Shown here: positions 33,577 to 40,671 of the stretch, piece after piece
How positions within the stretch are numbered: position 1 is the first letter of the stretch
How the letters are laid out: every line of letters begins with the position of its first letter
DNA from: Chloroflexota bacterium
Lineage (GTDB): Bacteria > Chloroflexota > Dehalococcoidia > Bin125
Length of the DNA: 59,617 bases
NCBI GenBank assembly: GCA_003228175.2
Contig: QGNQ01000011.1
Span: forward strand, 1-59,617
Reading direction: 5' to 3'
The notes under the pieces: generated by a model
What the model was told of the DNA's origin: nothing
Databases searched by the model: none
What the model saw: the letters and a program-made list of their open reading frames with translations, nothing else
Program-made: the position numbers and the translations under genes

Positions 33577-34707
33577 CTAGATCGCCAGCAGGTCCGCGAC
33601 CTTTTCGCGGTGGTACTCGCCGTCGCCCCACATCAGCTCGGCCATCTTCTGGCGGCGGAAGTAGAGCTGGATGATGTACTCCTTGGTGAAGCCGATGCCA
33701 CCGTGGATCTGCTGCCCGTGCGCGACGACGCGACGGCTGGCATCCGAGCACCAAGCCTTCGCCATGCTGACTTGCAGGTCCTGGTCGGCTTCATCCTCGT
33801 TCACGGCCCAGGCGGCGCGGTACATGATGAAGCGCGAGCCATCGACGTCGGTGACCATGTCGGCGGCCTTGTGCTGGATCGCCTGGAAGGAGCCAATGGG
33901 GCGGCCGAACTGGATGCGCTCCTTGGCGTAGTCGACGCTGATTTCGAAGTCGCGCTGGGCCAGCCCCACCAAGTAGGCGCAGTAAGCGACTGTGGCGCGG
34001 CGCTGCAACAGCTTCATCGTCGCCCAGCCGCCGCCAACCTCGCCCAGGACGGCGTCGGCGCCAACCTCGACGTTCTCGAACTTGACCTCGCATTGCTTGT
34101 CGGAGGCGATCGTCTTGAGCACGGTGCTCGTCACGCCGGCGGCCTTGCCGTCGATCAGGAAGAGCGTGATGCCGTCCTCCCCGCTGCCGCCGGTGCGGGC
34201 GACGACGACCATCTTGTCCGCAACGTGCGCGTCGGGGATGAAGAGCTTGGTGCCGTTGAGCACGTAGCCATCGCCCTTGGCCTCTGCGGTCAGTGCGACC
34301 CCGTCCGCGTCGAAGCGCGCGGACGGCTCCGTGAAGGCGAGCGTCATGACCAGATCACCGCTGGCGACCTTGGGCAGGATCTCCTGCTTCTGCGCGTCGC
34401 TGCCGGCCAACTGCACGGGAAGCGCGCCCAGCACGACGGTGCTGATGAAGGGCCCGGGGACCAGCGCGCGGCCGAACTCCTCCAGCAGGACGCAGAGGTC
34501 CAGGAAGTCCATGCCGTTGCCACCGTGCTCTTCGGGAATCATCAGGCCTTGCCAGCCCTGGGCGGCCATGCCCTGCCAGAGCGCGTCGGTGTAGCCGCGC
34601 TCGTCGTCTTCCATTTCACGGACGAGCTTCTCCGGCGATTCCTTCTCCAGGAAGTCGCGTGCGAAGTTCTTCAGCATTTCCTGTTCTTCGGAGAGGCCGA
34701 GATCCAT
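33577..34707 (-). CDS. Acyl-CoA dehydrogenase
   Basis: A 376-residue flavoprotein. Order: helical domain with IPEEHGGNGMDFLDLCVLLE, beta domain with LAFTEPSARFDADG and LNGTKLFIPDAHVADKMVVV, and C-terminal helices with YAKERIQFGRPIGSFQAIQH and IHGGIGFTKEYIIQLYFRR. The HGGIGFT motif is where many members carry FAD-contacting residues; the second member at 14146 is only distantly related. GAGGAG lies before the ATG at 34707. Substrate unknown. It probably shares electron carriers EtfAB with the other dehydrogenase. Confidence 0.93.
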   Translation of the reverse strand: MDLGLSEEQEMLKNFARDFLEKESPEKLVREMEDDERGYTDALWQGMAAQGWQGLMIPEEHGGNGMDFLDLCVLLEEFGRALVPGPFISTVVLGALPVQLAGSDAQKQEILPKVASGDLVMTLAFTEPSARFDADGVALTAEAKGDGYVLNGTKLFIPDAHVADKMVVVARTGGSGEDGITLFLIDGKAAGVTSTVLKTIASDKQCEVKFENVEVGADAVLGEVGGGWATMKLLQRRATVAYCAYLVGLAQRDFEISVDYAKERIQFGRPIGSFQAIQHKAADMVTDVDGSRFIMYRAAWAVNEDEADQDLQVSMAKAWCSDASRRVVAHGQQIHGGIGFTKEYIIQLYFRRQKMAELMWGDGEYHREKVADLLAI

Positions 34708-34868
34708 GCGATGCTCCTCATCCGGCGCCCGTGTGGGTTGGGCGCGGGCTTGCTGCGCCCGTCCGGCGTAGCGGGCGGAAGGCTATCGGATCGCGCCTGT
34801 TGGGCGCTAGCTGCCGGACGACGTTTGCTGGAAGAGGCGCGGCCCCTGCAACGGCGCGACGAAGGAGC

Positions 34869-35153
34869 TCAGTCCTCGTAGCGGTGCAGGATGCTGCGCT
34901 CCGCGAGCAACGGGCCCAGTTCGCGCATGCCAGCGATAGCGGGCGAGGCGCCGTGCGCCGCCAGGTTCTCGGCGGTGTCCCAGGCTTCGACCAGCACGTA
35001 TTTGGTGGAGTCGCCCAGTGCGTGGAAGAAGTGGTACTGGAGACAGCCCGGGTCATCGGCGCGTACCCGAGCCGCGGCGGGCAAGGCAAGTGCCTCGAAA
35101 TCCGCCTCCATGCCCGCTTTGACGAAGAACTCGACCGTCAGTCGCTGCGCCAT
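34869..35153 (-). CDS. Antibiotic-biosynthesis-monooxygenase (ABM) domain protein
   Basis: A 94-residue dimeric alpha/beta-barrel protein: MAQRLTVEFFVKAGMEADFE, then LALPAAARVRADDPGCLQYH, and FFHALGDSTKYVLVEAWDTA. The fold is used by quinol monooxygenases and haem-degrading enzymes; which activity applies here is unknown. It is divergent from a hypothetical gene and 160 bp upstream of the acyl-CoA dehydrogenase on the same strand. ATG 35153 matches the start of homology; longer in-frame extensions are antisense to the next gene. Confidence 0.8.
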   Translation of the reverse strand: MAQRLTVEFFVKAGMEADFEALALPAAARVRADDPGCLQYHFFHALGDSTKYVLVEAWDTAENLAAHGASPAIAGMRELGPLLAERSILHRYED

Positions 35154-35225
35154 CCCCGGCCTCCCGTTCGCTGTGTCCGTTCGCGTCTCGAACCGGTGGG
35201 AGCATAGACGGGGGCGCGTCCGGCG

Positions 35226-35231
35226 TAGGCT
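35226..35231 (+). promoter_or_regulatory. -10 box TAGGCT of a leaderless mRNA
   Basis: TAGGCT ends six bases (gcgccc) before the ATG at 35238. Confidence 0.6.
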
Positions 35232-35237
35232 GCGCCC

Positions 35238-35729
35238 ATGTGCGCCCTCCCGGCCGATCTGGAATCGCTGCGCTGCGTTGTCTACGGGGCCGAGATCGAC
35301 CCAGGGCCGGGCGTGGTGCAGGCGCTGCGCGACGCTGGGGCGAGGCTGGGTCTGACGTCCGCCACGATGGATGGCGCGGCGCTGTTCGCGTTGAAGCGGC
35401 TGGCCGCCGGGAGTCCCGCGCAGGCAGTCGATCTGGGCAACGCGACCAACGTCCGGGTCGCGACGCGCAAGCTCGCCAAGGCGCTGGGCGGCATGGATGT
35501 GGCCGTGCTGGTCGCGGGGGCGGGGCTCACCCGGGACGCGGTCGCGGCCGTTCTGGCAATCGCTGAGCGGGAGCTGGTGCGGGCTCCGCATCCCCGATTG
35601 TTCCTGCTGGGTGGCGAGGCCCTGGGGGCGGCGCCGTCTGCGTTCCCGCGCGTTCCCACGCACATGCTGAGCGGCGCTGATTCGATCGCTGCGCTGCGCG
35701 GGCTCCTCCTGGAGGACGCGGCCCGCTAG
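35238..35729 (+). CDS. Degenerate SDR-like protein
   Basis: A 163-residue protein that reads like the first half of a short-chain dehydrogenase: VVYGAEIDPGPGVVQALRDA in place of the TGxxxGIG loop, AQAVDLGNATNVRVATRKLA where the adenine-binding Asp lies, and LGGMDVAVLVAGAGLTRDAV where NNAG is expected. The Gly-rich motif and the Ser-Tyr-Lys triad are absent, so it is probably not catalytic. It opens a +strand run with a crotonase and another degenerate SDR, suggesting a common pathway role. Leaderless start as above. Confidence 0.6.
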   Translation: MCALPADLESLRCVVYGAEIDPGPGVVQALRDAGARLGLTSATMDGAALFALKRLAAGSPAQAVDLGNATNVRVATRKLAKALGGMDVAVLVAGAGLTRDAVAAVLAIAERELVRAPHPRLFLLGGEALGAAPSAFPRVPTHMLSGADSIAALRGLLLEDAAR

Positions 35730-35773
35730 ACTCCGTCGCGGCGTCTCCTGTGCGCCGGATGAGAAGGGGCCCC

Positions 35774-36643
35774 ATGGAACTTGAGAACATCCGATACGAA
35801 GAACGCGAGGGCGTCGCGTACATCACGCTCAACCGACCGGAGAAGCTGAACGCGCTCTCGCGGGAGTTGATGGAGGAGCTGAACCAGGCCCTCTGGGAGG
35901 CCGACAACCGCACGTCGGTCCACTTGGTGGTGCTGTCCGGGGAGGGGCGCGCGTTCTGCGCGGGGTACGACATCACGCCGGGCCGTCCGACGGAGGGGGA
36001 GGGCTACCGCGGGCGCTCCACGTTCGACGACGATGCCTGGAGCATGGAGAAGGCGCAGCGCGACAAGATGGCGCTGTTCGATATGCACAAGCCGGTCATC
36101 GCCAAGGTGCACGGCTATTGTCTGGCCGGCGGCACCGACATCGCACTGCTCTGCGACCTGATCATCGTCGCCGACGATGCGGTGATCGGATTCCCGCCCA
36201 CGCGTGCGATGGGCACGCCGCCGCACCAGATGTGGGTCTACAACGTGGGCCCGCAGTGGGCCAAACGTCTGCTGCTCAGCGGCGACAGCATCAGCGGGGC
36301 GGAGGCGGCGCGGATCGGCTTCGCGCTGGAGTCGGTCCCGGCGGACGAGTTGGACGAGCACGTGGACCGGCTGGCTCGTCGTTTGGCGATGATCGACCAT
36401 GAGCTGCTGGCGGCCAACAAGCGGCACGTGAACCTGGCCATGGAGCTGATGGGCGCGCGCACGATGCAGCGCCTGGCGACCGAGATCGACGCGCGCGGGC
36501 ACCTGGCCCCGGCAGTGGCGGAATTCGGCCGCCTGAGCCGCGAGCAGGGGCTGAAGAGTGCGCTGGAGTGGCGCGACACGAAATTCGGCGACGGGCGCGG
36601 CACCGAGGACTACCAGCGCCGCCGGTCGGTTCCGGCCAGCTGA
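35774..36643 (+). CDS. Crotonase-superfamily (enoyl-CoA hydratase-like) protein
   Basis: A 289-residue acyl-CoA enzyme: VAYITLNRPEKLNALSREL, the oxyanion-hole strands RAFCAGYDITPG and HGYCLAGGTDIALLCDLII, and a long C-terminal helix. The segment that normally holds the hydratase Glu (PE..lG..PgaGGT) reads FPPTRAMGTPPHQMW, without that Glu, so it may not be a simple hydratase; isomerase, dehalogenase or hydrolase activity are alternatives. AAGGGG precedes the ATG. It is followed after 26 bp by an SDR-like gene. Confidence 0.88.
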   Translation: MELENIRYEEREGVAYITLNRPEKLNALSRELMEELNQALWEADNRTSVHLVVLSGEGRAFCAGYDITPGRPTEGEGYRGRSTFDDDAWSMEKAQRDKMALFDMHKPVIAKVHGYCLAGGTDIALLCDLIIVADDAVIGFPPTRAMGTPPHQMWVYNVGPQWAKRLLLSGDSISGAEAARIGFALESVPADELDEHVDRLARRLAMIDHELLAANKRHVNLAMELMGARTMQRLATEIDARGHLAPAVAEFGRLSREQGLKSALEWRDTKFGDGRGTEDYQRRRSVPAS

Positions 36644-36669
36644 CCACGCGGACTCGCGGGAGACTCGCG

Positions 36670-37473
36670 ATGGAGGTCAGCGGGCGCACGGCCTTGGTGA
36701 TCGGGGCGCAGCGTCCGCTGGGCCGCGCGATCGCGGTCGCGCTGGCCGATGGTGGCGTGGATGTTGCGGTGGCCGGGGTCAGCGCGGAGCCGCGCGAGAA
36801 CTTTCGGGTCCACTCCGTGGCCAACGAACTGTGGGCGATGGACCGTCGCAGCATCGCGGTGACGCTGGATGTGCGGGATCCGGCGTCCGTTGGGGCGGCC
36901 GTGCAGCAGATCGATAGCGAGTGGGGCCGGCTCGACATCTTGGTGGTGGCGCAGGACCGATTGCTGGCCCTGCCCTTCGACGAGACGGGCCCCGACGAGT
37001 GGGCGGAGATGCTGGACGCGAATCTGACGTCGGCAGCGCTGGCGTGCCAGGCGGCCGGACGCTTGATGATGCGGGAGCGCGCCATGCATGGCGCCCGGCC
37101 CGGCCAGGGCGGCGGGGTGATTGGCGGTGCGAGTGGCGGTGCGATCGGCGGTGCGATTGTCAACGTGGTTAGCACGCCAGCGGTGGAAGCCGGGGCGGGG
37201 TTCGTGGCCTACGCGGCGGCGGCCGGTGGTCTGGTGGCGATGTCACGTGCGTTGGCGGCTGAATGGGCCGAGTGGGGGATCGCGGTGAGTGTGGTGGAAG
37301 CGGGCTTCGGCGAGGATGCGCTCTTGAGTGCCGCGCCGCGCGAGGCGGCGCATCCGCCGGCGCTGCCGGACGCCCGGCCGACGCCGAACGCATCCATCGC
37401 GGCCGCCGTGGTCGATCTGATTGCGAGTGGGGAGTCGGGTGGGGTGCGGCGGGTCAGGCCGACCGCTTCGTGA
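36670..37473 (+). CDS. SDR-family protein lacking the catalytic Lys
   Basis: A 267-residue short-chain-dehydrogenase-like protein. The Rossmann opening is ALVIGAQRPLGRAIAVALAD, in which the usual TGxxxGIG is altered, with LDVRDPASV and LDILVVAQD in place of NNAG. The active-site Tyr region is FVAYAAAAGGLVAMSRALAA: Tyr is kept but the YxxxK Lys is Gly. A Gly/Ala-rich insert of about 20 residues precedes the active-site strand. NAD(P) binding may survive but ordinary SDR catalysis is doubtful. It follows the crotonase gene and probably shares its transcript. Confidence 0.78.
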   Translation: MEVSGRTALVIGAQRPLGRAIAVALADGGVDVAVAGVSAEPRENFRVHSVANELWAMDRRSIAVTLDVRDPASVGAAVQQIDSEWGRLDILVVAQDRLLALPFDETGPDEWAEMLDANLTSAALACQAAGRLMMRERAMHGARPGQGGGVIGGASGGAIGGAIVNVVSTPAVEAGAGFVAYAAAAGGLVAMSRALAAEWAEWGIAVSVVEAGFGEDALLSAAPREAAHPPALPDARPTPNASIAAAVVDLIASGESGGVRRVRPTAS

Positions 37474-37657
37474 CGTCGGATCCGGTGGGCAGATCGGTAA
37501 TCTGCCGCAGCCGGGTCCCCTCGGCCGCTTCGACCATCTCCTGCTCAAGCCCCAGGTGCTGTTGCAGGCAGCGCGGGCAGACCCCGTGGCTGGCGGGTTC
37601 GGTGCCGGAGGAGAGTAGGGTCTTGCACCAGGCGCACACGACGCTGGGTCCCGTCAT
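37454..37657 (-). CDS. Small zinc-finger protein (CxxC-SHGxCxxC type)
   Basis: A 67-residue protein with CAWCKTLL, a spacer, then SHGVCPRCLQQHLG. The same layout is often found at the end of PAS or sensor proteins in environmental bacteria, here as a free-standing domain. GGAGAGG eight bases before the ATG supports this start. The frame stays open upstream through part of the 254-bp gap, but the good SD and first conserved Cys favour 37657. Its end overlaps the convergent SDR-like gene by 20 bases. Confidence 0.65.
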   Translation of the reverse strand: MTGPSVVCAWCKTLLSSGTEPASHGVCPRCLQQHLGLEQEMVEAAEGTRLRQITDLPTGSDVTKRSA

Positions 37658-37770
37658 TTCGGTCGCCTCTCCCCGGACCGCAACGGTTGCGGCCTCCGTG
37701 TCTGTCGGGTCATCGTCGAGTGGGGCATTGGCAGTCCGTATGGGCGGTTTCCCCAAGACTGGGGGCACCC

Positions 37771-37860
37771 GTTCCCAGGGCCGCCAGGACCGGCGATGGC
37801 GTTCCCAGGGCCGCCAGGACCGGCGATGGCGTTCCCAGGGCCGCCAAGACCGGCGGTTGT
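37771..37860. repeat. Three tandem copies of a 30-bp unit
   Basis: Copies 37771-37800 and 37801-37830 are identical; 37831-37860 differs at about four positions. Each contains the short inverted repeat CGCC-aggacc-GGCG. It lies between the divergent small zinc-finger gene and clpS, ending 40 bp before the clpS -10 box. Confidence 0.9.
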
Positions 37861-37899
37861 GGGGCCGGCCGTTCGCCGCGGTGCCTGCGTTGGGCGGAC

Positions 37900-37905
37900 T
37901 AGACT
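37900..37905 (+). promoter_or_regulatory. -10 box TAGACT of a leaderless clpS mRNA
   Basis: TAGACT ends six bases (gccgtc) before the ATG at 37912. Confidence 0.6.
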
Positions 37906-37911
37906 GCCGTC

Positions 37912-38319
37912 ATGCTCGCCCAGCCTGATTCGTACCGAAACGCGGCGTTCGTGGCAGTGACCGGTTCCCGGTCATTCGTGGTGGCACAGCGTGGCGCCGC
38001 GCCGACCCCGCTGACACTCCCGGACCTGGGGGCGGAGGGTGCGACGGCGCTGGAGAAGCGTTACCACTTGGTCCTGCTGGACGATGACGAACATAGCTAC
38101 GGCTATGTCGTGGAGATGCTGGGACGGTTGTTCGGCTACGGCAAGAACAAGTCGTTCGCGATCGCGGCGATGGTCGACCATCAGGGCCGGGCGATCTTGG
38201 AGACGTCGGACTACGACCACGTCAGTCGCAACCAGCAACGGATTCACGATTACGGTCCGGACCCCCGTATTCAGACCTGCGTGGGGTCGATGTCGGCGGT
38301 GGTTGAAGAGGCGCCCTGA
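37912..38319 (+). CDS. clpS: ClpS-like adaptor for the Clp protease
   Basis: A 135-residue protein whose residues 50-130 form a ClpS domain: YHLVLLDDDEHSYGYVVEML, then GRLFGYGKNKSFAIAAMVDH and PRIQTCVGSMSAVVEE. The DDDEHSYGYV segment corresponds to the N-degron binding pocket and the GSMSAV end to ClpC/ClpA contact. The first 50 residues are an extension not found in short ClpS proteins. ClpS delivers substrates with destabilising N-terminal residues to ClpAP or ClpCP; clpC is encoded 19 kb away in this window. Transcription appears leaderless from TAGACT. Confidence 0.82.
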   Translation: MLAQPDSYRNAAFVAVTGSRSFVVAQRGAAPTPLTLPDLGAEGATALEKRYHLVLLDDDEHSYGYVVEMLGRLFGYGKNKSFAIAAMVDHQGRAILETSDYDHVSRNQQRIHDYGPDPRIQTCVGSMSAVVEEAP

Positions 38320-38322
38320 GCG

Positions 38323-39270
38323 TTAGGCCAGACAGCGGACGGGGCCGCCGTTGAAGGCGAGCATGTCAGCCGCCATCTGGGGGAAGTCGATCGGCGCGCC
38401 CAGCGCCTCGCCACGCAGCTCCGAGTAGGCGCGATGCAGGTTGCCGACGAGGCGCTCGCTGTCCAGCCAGCCCGCGAAGCGGCCCAGGTCCGTATCCCGG
38501 GCGAGCTCCAGCGGCGTCGCCCCGGCCTCGAACCCGACCCGCGCCCGCTCCTGCACGAATCGCAGGTAGGCGGCGACATCGTCGAAGACTTCAGGGCCGC
38601 AGACGGGTCCGTGCCCAGGCACGATGGTTTCAGCGCCGATGTCGCGCAGGTCCTCGATGGTCTGCAGCCAGCCCACGATCGATCCGAAGACGGCGAATGG
38701 GGTGCCGCCGTTGAAGACGACGTCACCGGCGATGAGCAGGCGTCGCTCGGGGATCCAGGCCACGATGTCGTTGGTGGTGTGTGCGGGCGCAACGCACTCC
38801 AGCTCGATGGGGAGATCGCCGGCGTAGAGGGTGAGCGATTCGGCGAAGGTGAGCATGGGTGGCACGGCAGTCAGGTCGCCGAAGTCGACGGTGGGAAAGA
38901 GCCGCTGCGCCCCCGCGATGACGCCATCGCCGGCGGCGAGGATCGCCTCGCGGCAGCGCTCATGCCCGACGATCGTGACCTCCGGCCCGAAGAGCGAGTT
39001 GCCCAAGGTGTGATCGAGGTGATGGTGCGTGTTGAGCAGCGTGCCGATGGGCTTATCGGTGGTCGCGGCGATGGCGGCGAGCAGGTCTCGGGTGCGCCGC
39101 TCCGTGGCCGTCGCATCGATCACGATCACGCCGCGCCCTCCAGTGAGGAAGGTGATGTTGTTCAGGCACCAACTGCCGTCGGGCTGGAGGTAGGCGAAGA
39201 TGCCGGGGCTGACCTCTTCGATCTGAGGTGGGGGTAGTGCGGCGTCGTCAGGTACCTGCTGGCTGGTCAT
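38323..39270 (-). CDS. Metallo-beta-lactamase-fold hydrolase
   Basis: A 315-residue MBL-fold protein with the metal motif LLNTHHHLDHTLGN (HxHxDH) near residue 82, a second His in VGHERCREAIL, a third in VAPAHTTNDIV, the Asp of LLIAGDVVFNGGT and a final His in VPGHGPVCG, so all metal ligands seem present. The length and N-terminal IEEVSPGIFAYLQPDGSW match general MBL hydrolases rather than true beta-lactamases. The substrate is unknown. It converges on clpS, three bases from its stop, and is preceded on the same strand by a membrane-protein gene. Confidence 0.87.
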   Translation of the reverse strand: MTSQQVPDDAALPPPQIEEVSPGIFAYLQPDGSWCLNNITFLTGGRGVIVIDATATERRTRDLLAAIAATTDKPIGTLLNTHHHLDHTLGNSLFGPEVTIVGHERCREAILAAGDGVIAGAQRLFPTVDFGDLTAVPPMLTFAESLTLYAGDLPIELECVAPAHTTNDIVAWIPERRLLIAGDVVFNGGTPFAVFGSIVGWLQTIEDLRDIGAETIVPGHGPVCGPEVFDDVAAYLRFVQERARVGFEAGATPLELARDTDLGRFAGWLDSERLVGNLHRAYSELRGEALGAPIDFPQMAADMLAFNGGPVRCLA

Positions 39271-39288
39271 CGTGGGGGCCCTTCACGG

Positions 39289-39780
39289 TTAGTGGCGGCT
39301 GCGCTGGCGGTAGCGTCCGACATCGAACAGGGCGATGGCCAGCCCCAGGGCGAGGAAACCGAGGGTCAGACCCAGCAGGATGCCGGCGGTTGTCGGGTCG
39401 TAGTCGCGCAGTTCGCGCAGCGCGAGCAGCGACGCGCCCAGCAGTACCGCGACGAAGATCGCGGTCCAGTGCCGTACGAACTCGCCCAGGAACACGACGA
39501 GGATGCCGGCCGTGACGGCGCCGCCGACGACCAGCGCCAGCACGATGTCCTCCTCACGGTTCCAGCCCCCCCGGGCGGTTCCGGTCAGGGCGTTGACTTC
39601 CTCGCCGCTCTCACCGCCGCGGATCGCCAGGAAGGCCACGACGATGGCCATCGCGACGCCACCGCCGAGCAGGGGCCGGCCCCAGCGACCGGCCAGCCAG
39701 TCGAAGCCGGTCTGGCGGTAGCGCGTCTGCTGGCGTCGGTCGTGCTCCGACGGGGCCGTTGGTCGATCAGGGTCGCTCAC
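39289..39780 (-). CDS. Four-helix membrane protein of unknown function
   Basis: A 163-residue protein with a basic, hydrophilic N terminus of about 35 residues, then four hydrophobic segments: PLLGGGVAMAIVVAFLAIRG, VLALVVGGAVTAGILVVFLG, WTAIFVAVLLGASLLALREL and GILLGLTLGFLALGLAIALF. No motif or family is recognised. The GTG at 39780 follows AAGGGG with eight bases between, which decides the start over longer frames. It lies 16 bases after the SDR gene and 18 before the MBL hydrolase, so the three minus-strand genes probably form one operon. Confidence 0.72.
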   Translation of the reverse strand: MSDPDRPTAPSEHDRRQQTRYRQTGFDWLAGRWGRPLLGGGVAMAIVVAFLAIRGGESGEEVNALTGTARGGWNREEDIVLALVVGGAVTAGILVVFLGEFVRHWTAIFVAVLLGASLLALRELRDYDPTTAGILLGLTLGFLALGLAIALFDVGRYRQRSRH

Positions 39781-39796
39781 GTGTCGGACCCCTTGA

Positions 39797-40570
39797 TCAG
39801 ATGTTGGAGCGGCTCTGGCCGCCATCGACGTTGATGCAGGCGCCGGTGATCCAGGAGGCGCGCGCCGAGGCGAGGAACGTGACCACGTCCGCGACTTCCT
39901 GGGGCCGGCCGAAGCGGCCGAAGGAGATGCCGTCCAGTACGGAGCGCTGGATCGCGTCTGGATCGTCGTCGTAGCGGGTTTGCCAGCGGCTACCGGGCCA
40001 AGCGATGGAACCAGGCGCGATCGAGTTGACGCGGATGTTGTCGGTCGCGAGCTCCTGCGAGAGCGCTTTGGCGTGACTGTGCATTGCCGCCTTCATGGCG
40101 TTGTATTGCGCCGAGCCCCCTGCCTCGCGACCGAAGATCGAGCCGATGTGGATCACGGACGCGGGGATATCGGGTGTCGCGCGAGAGCGCAGGTGAGGCA
40201 GCGCGGCGCGCGTCGTGCGGACGGCGGCGAGCAGGTTCAGCTGGAACATCTCCTGCCAGACGTCGTCGCCCTCGCCGCGGATGGAGACGCCCATGTTGTT
40301 CACGACGATATCGATGCCGCCCAGCCCAGCGGCGGTCTCCGCGACGACCCGCTCGATGTCGCCGGCGATGCCCATGTCGGCGGCGAAGCCCAGGCTGCGA
40401 CCGGGACCGGCGGCGTCAAGCTCCGCGGCCGCGCGCTCGACGATGTCCGATCGGCGGGCGCAGATCGCCACGTCGGCGCCTTCGGCCGCCAGAGCCAGGC
40501 CGCAATATTTGCCGATGCCCTCGGAAGCGCCCGTGATTAGCGCCACTCGCCCGTGCAGTCCCAGATCCAT
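39797..40570 (-). CDS. Short-chain dehydrogenase/reductase
   Basis: A 257-residue classical SDR. The cofactor loop is ALITGASEGIGKYCGLALAA, with CARRSD after strand two suggesting NADP preference, VVNNMGVS for the NNAG motif and the catalytic set HIGSIFG and YNAMKAAMHSH (Ser, Tyr, Lys). The C-terminal APGSIAWPGS and GACINVDGGQS are typical. It could reduce or oxidise a 3-oxoacyl or similar substrate. It is divergent from the penicillin acylase gene and followed by two genes on the same strand. Confidence 0.93.
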   Translation of the reverse strand: MDLGLHGRVALITGASEGIGKYCGLALAAEGADVAICARRSDIVERAAAELDAAGPGRSLGFAADMGIAGDIERVVAETAAGLGGIDIVVNNMGVSIRGEGDDVWQEMFQLNLLAAVRTTRAALPHLRSRATPDIPASVIHIGSIFGREAGGSAQYNAMKAAMHSHAKALSQELATDNIRVNSIAPGSIAWPGSRWQTRYDDDPDAIQRSVLDGISFGRFGRPQEVADVVTFLASARASWITGACINVDGGQSRSNI

Positions 40571-40657
40571 GGTCGTCCTTGGCGTCGTCCTTCGGATCGA
40601 GCGCTGAGTCGCCCGAGTTCTCGTGCAGGAGGAGGCGTGGGCCAGCATAGCGGCGGG

Positions 40658-40663
40658 TACACT
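40658..40663 (+). promoter_or_regulatory. -10 box TACACT of the penicillin acylase gene
   Basis: TACACT ends eight bases before the ATG at 40672, so any leader would be only one or two bases. No Shine-Dalgarno is present. Confidence 0.55.
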
Positions 40664-40671
40664 CCATCGAT

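Noticed and set aside
37771-37860. CRISPR-like array
   Set aside because: The units are contiguous with no spacers, there are only three copies and no cas genes are nearby.
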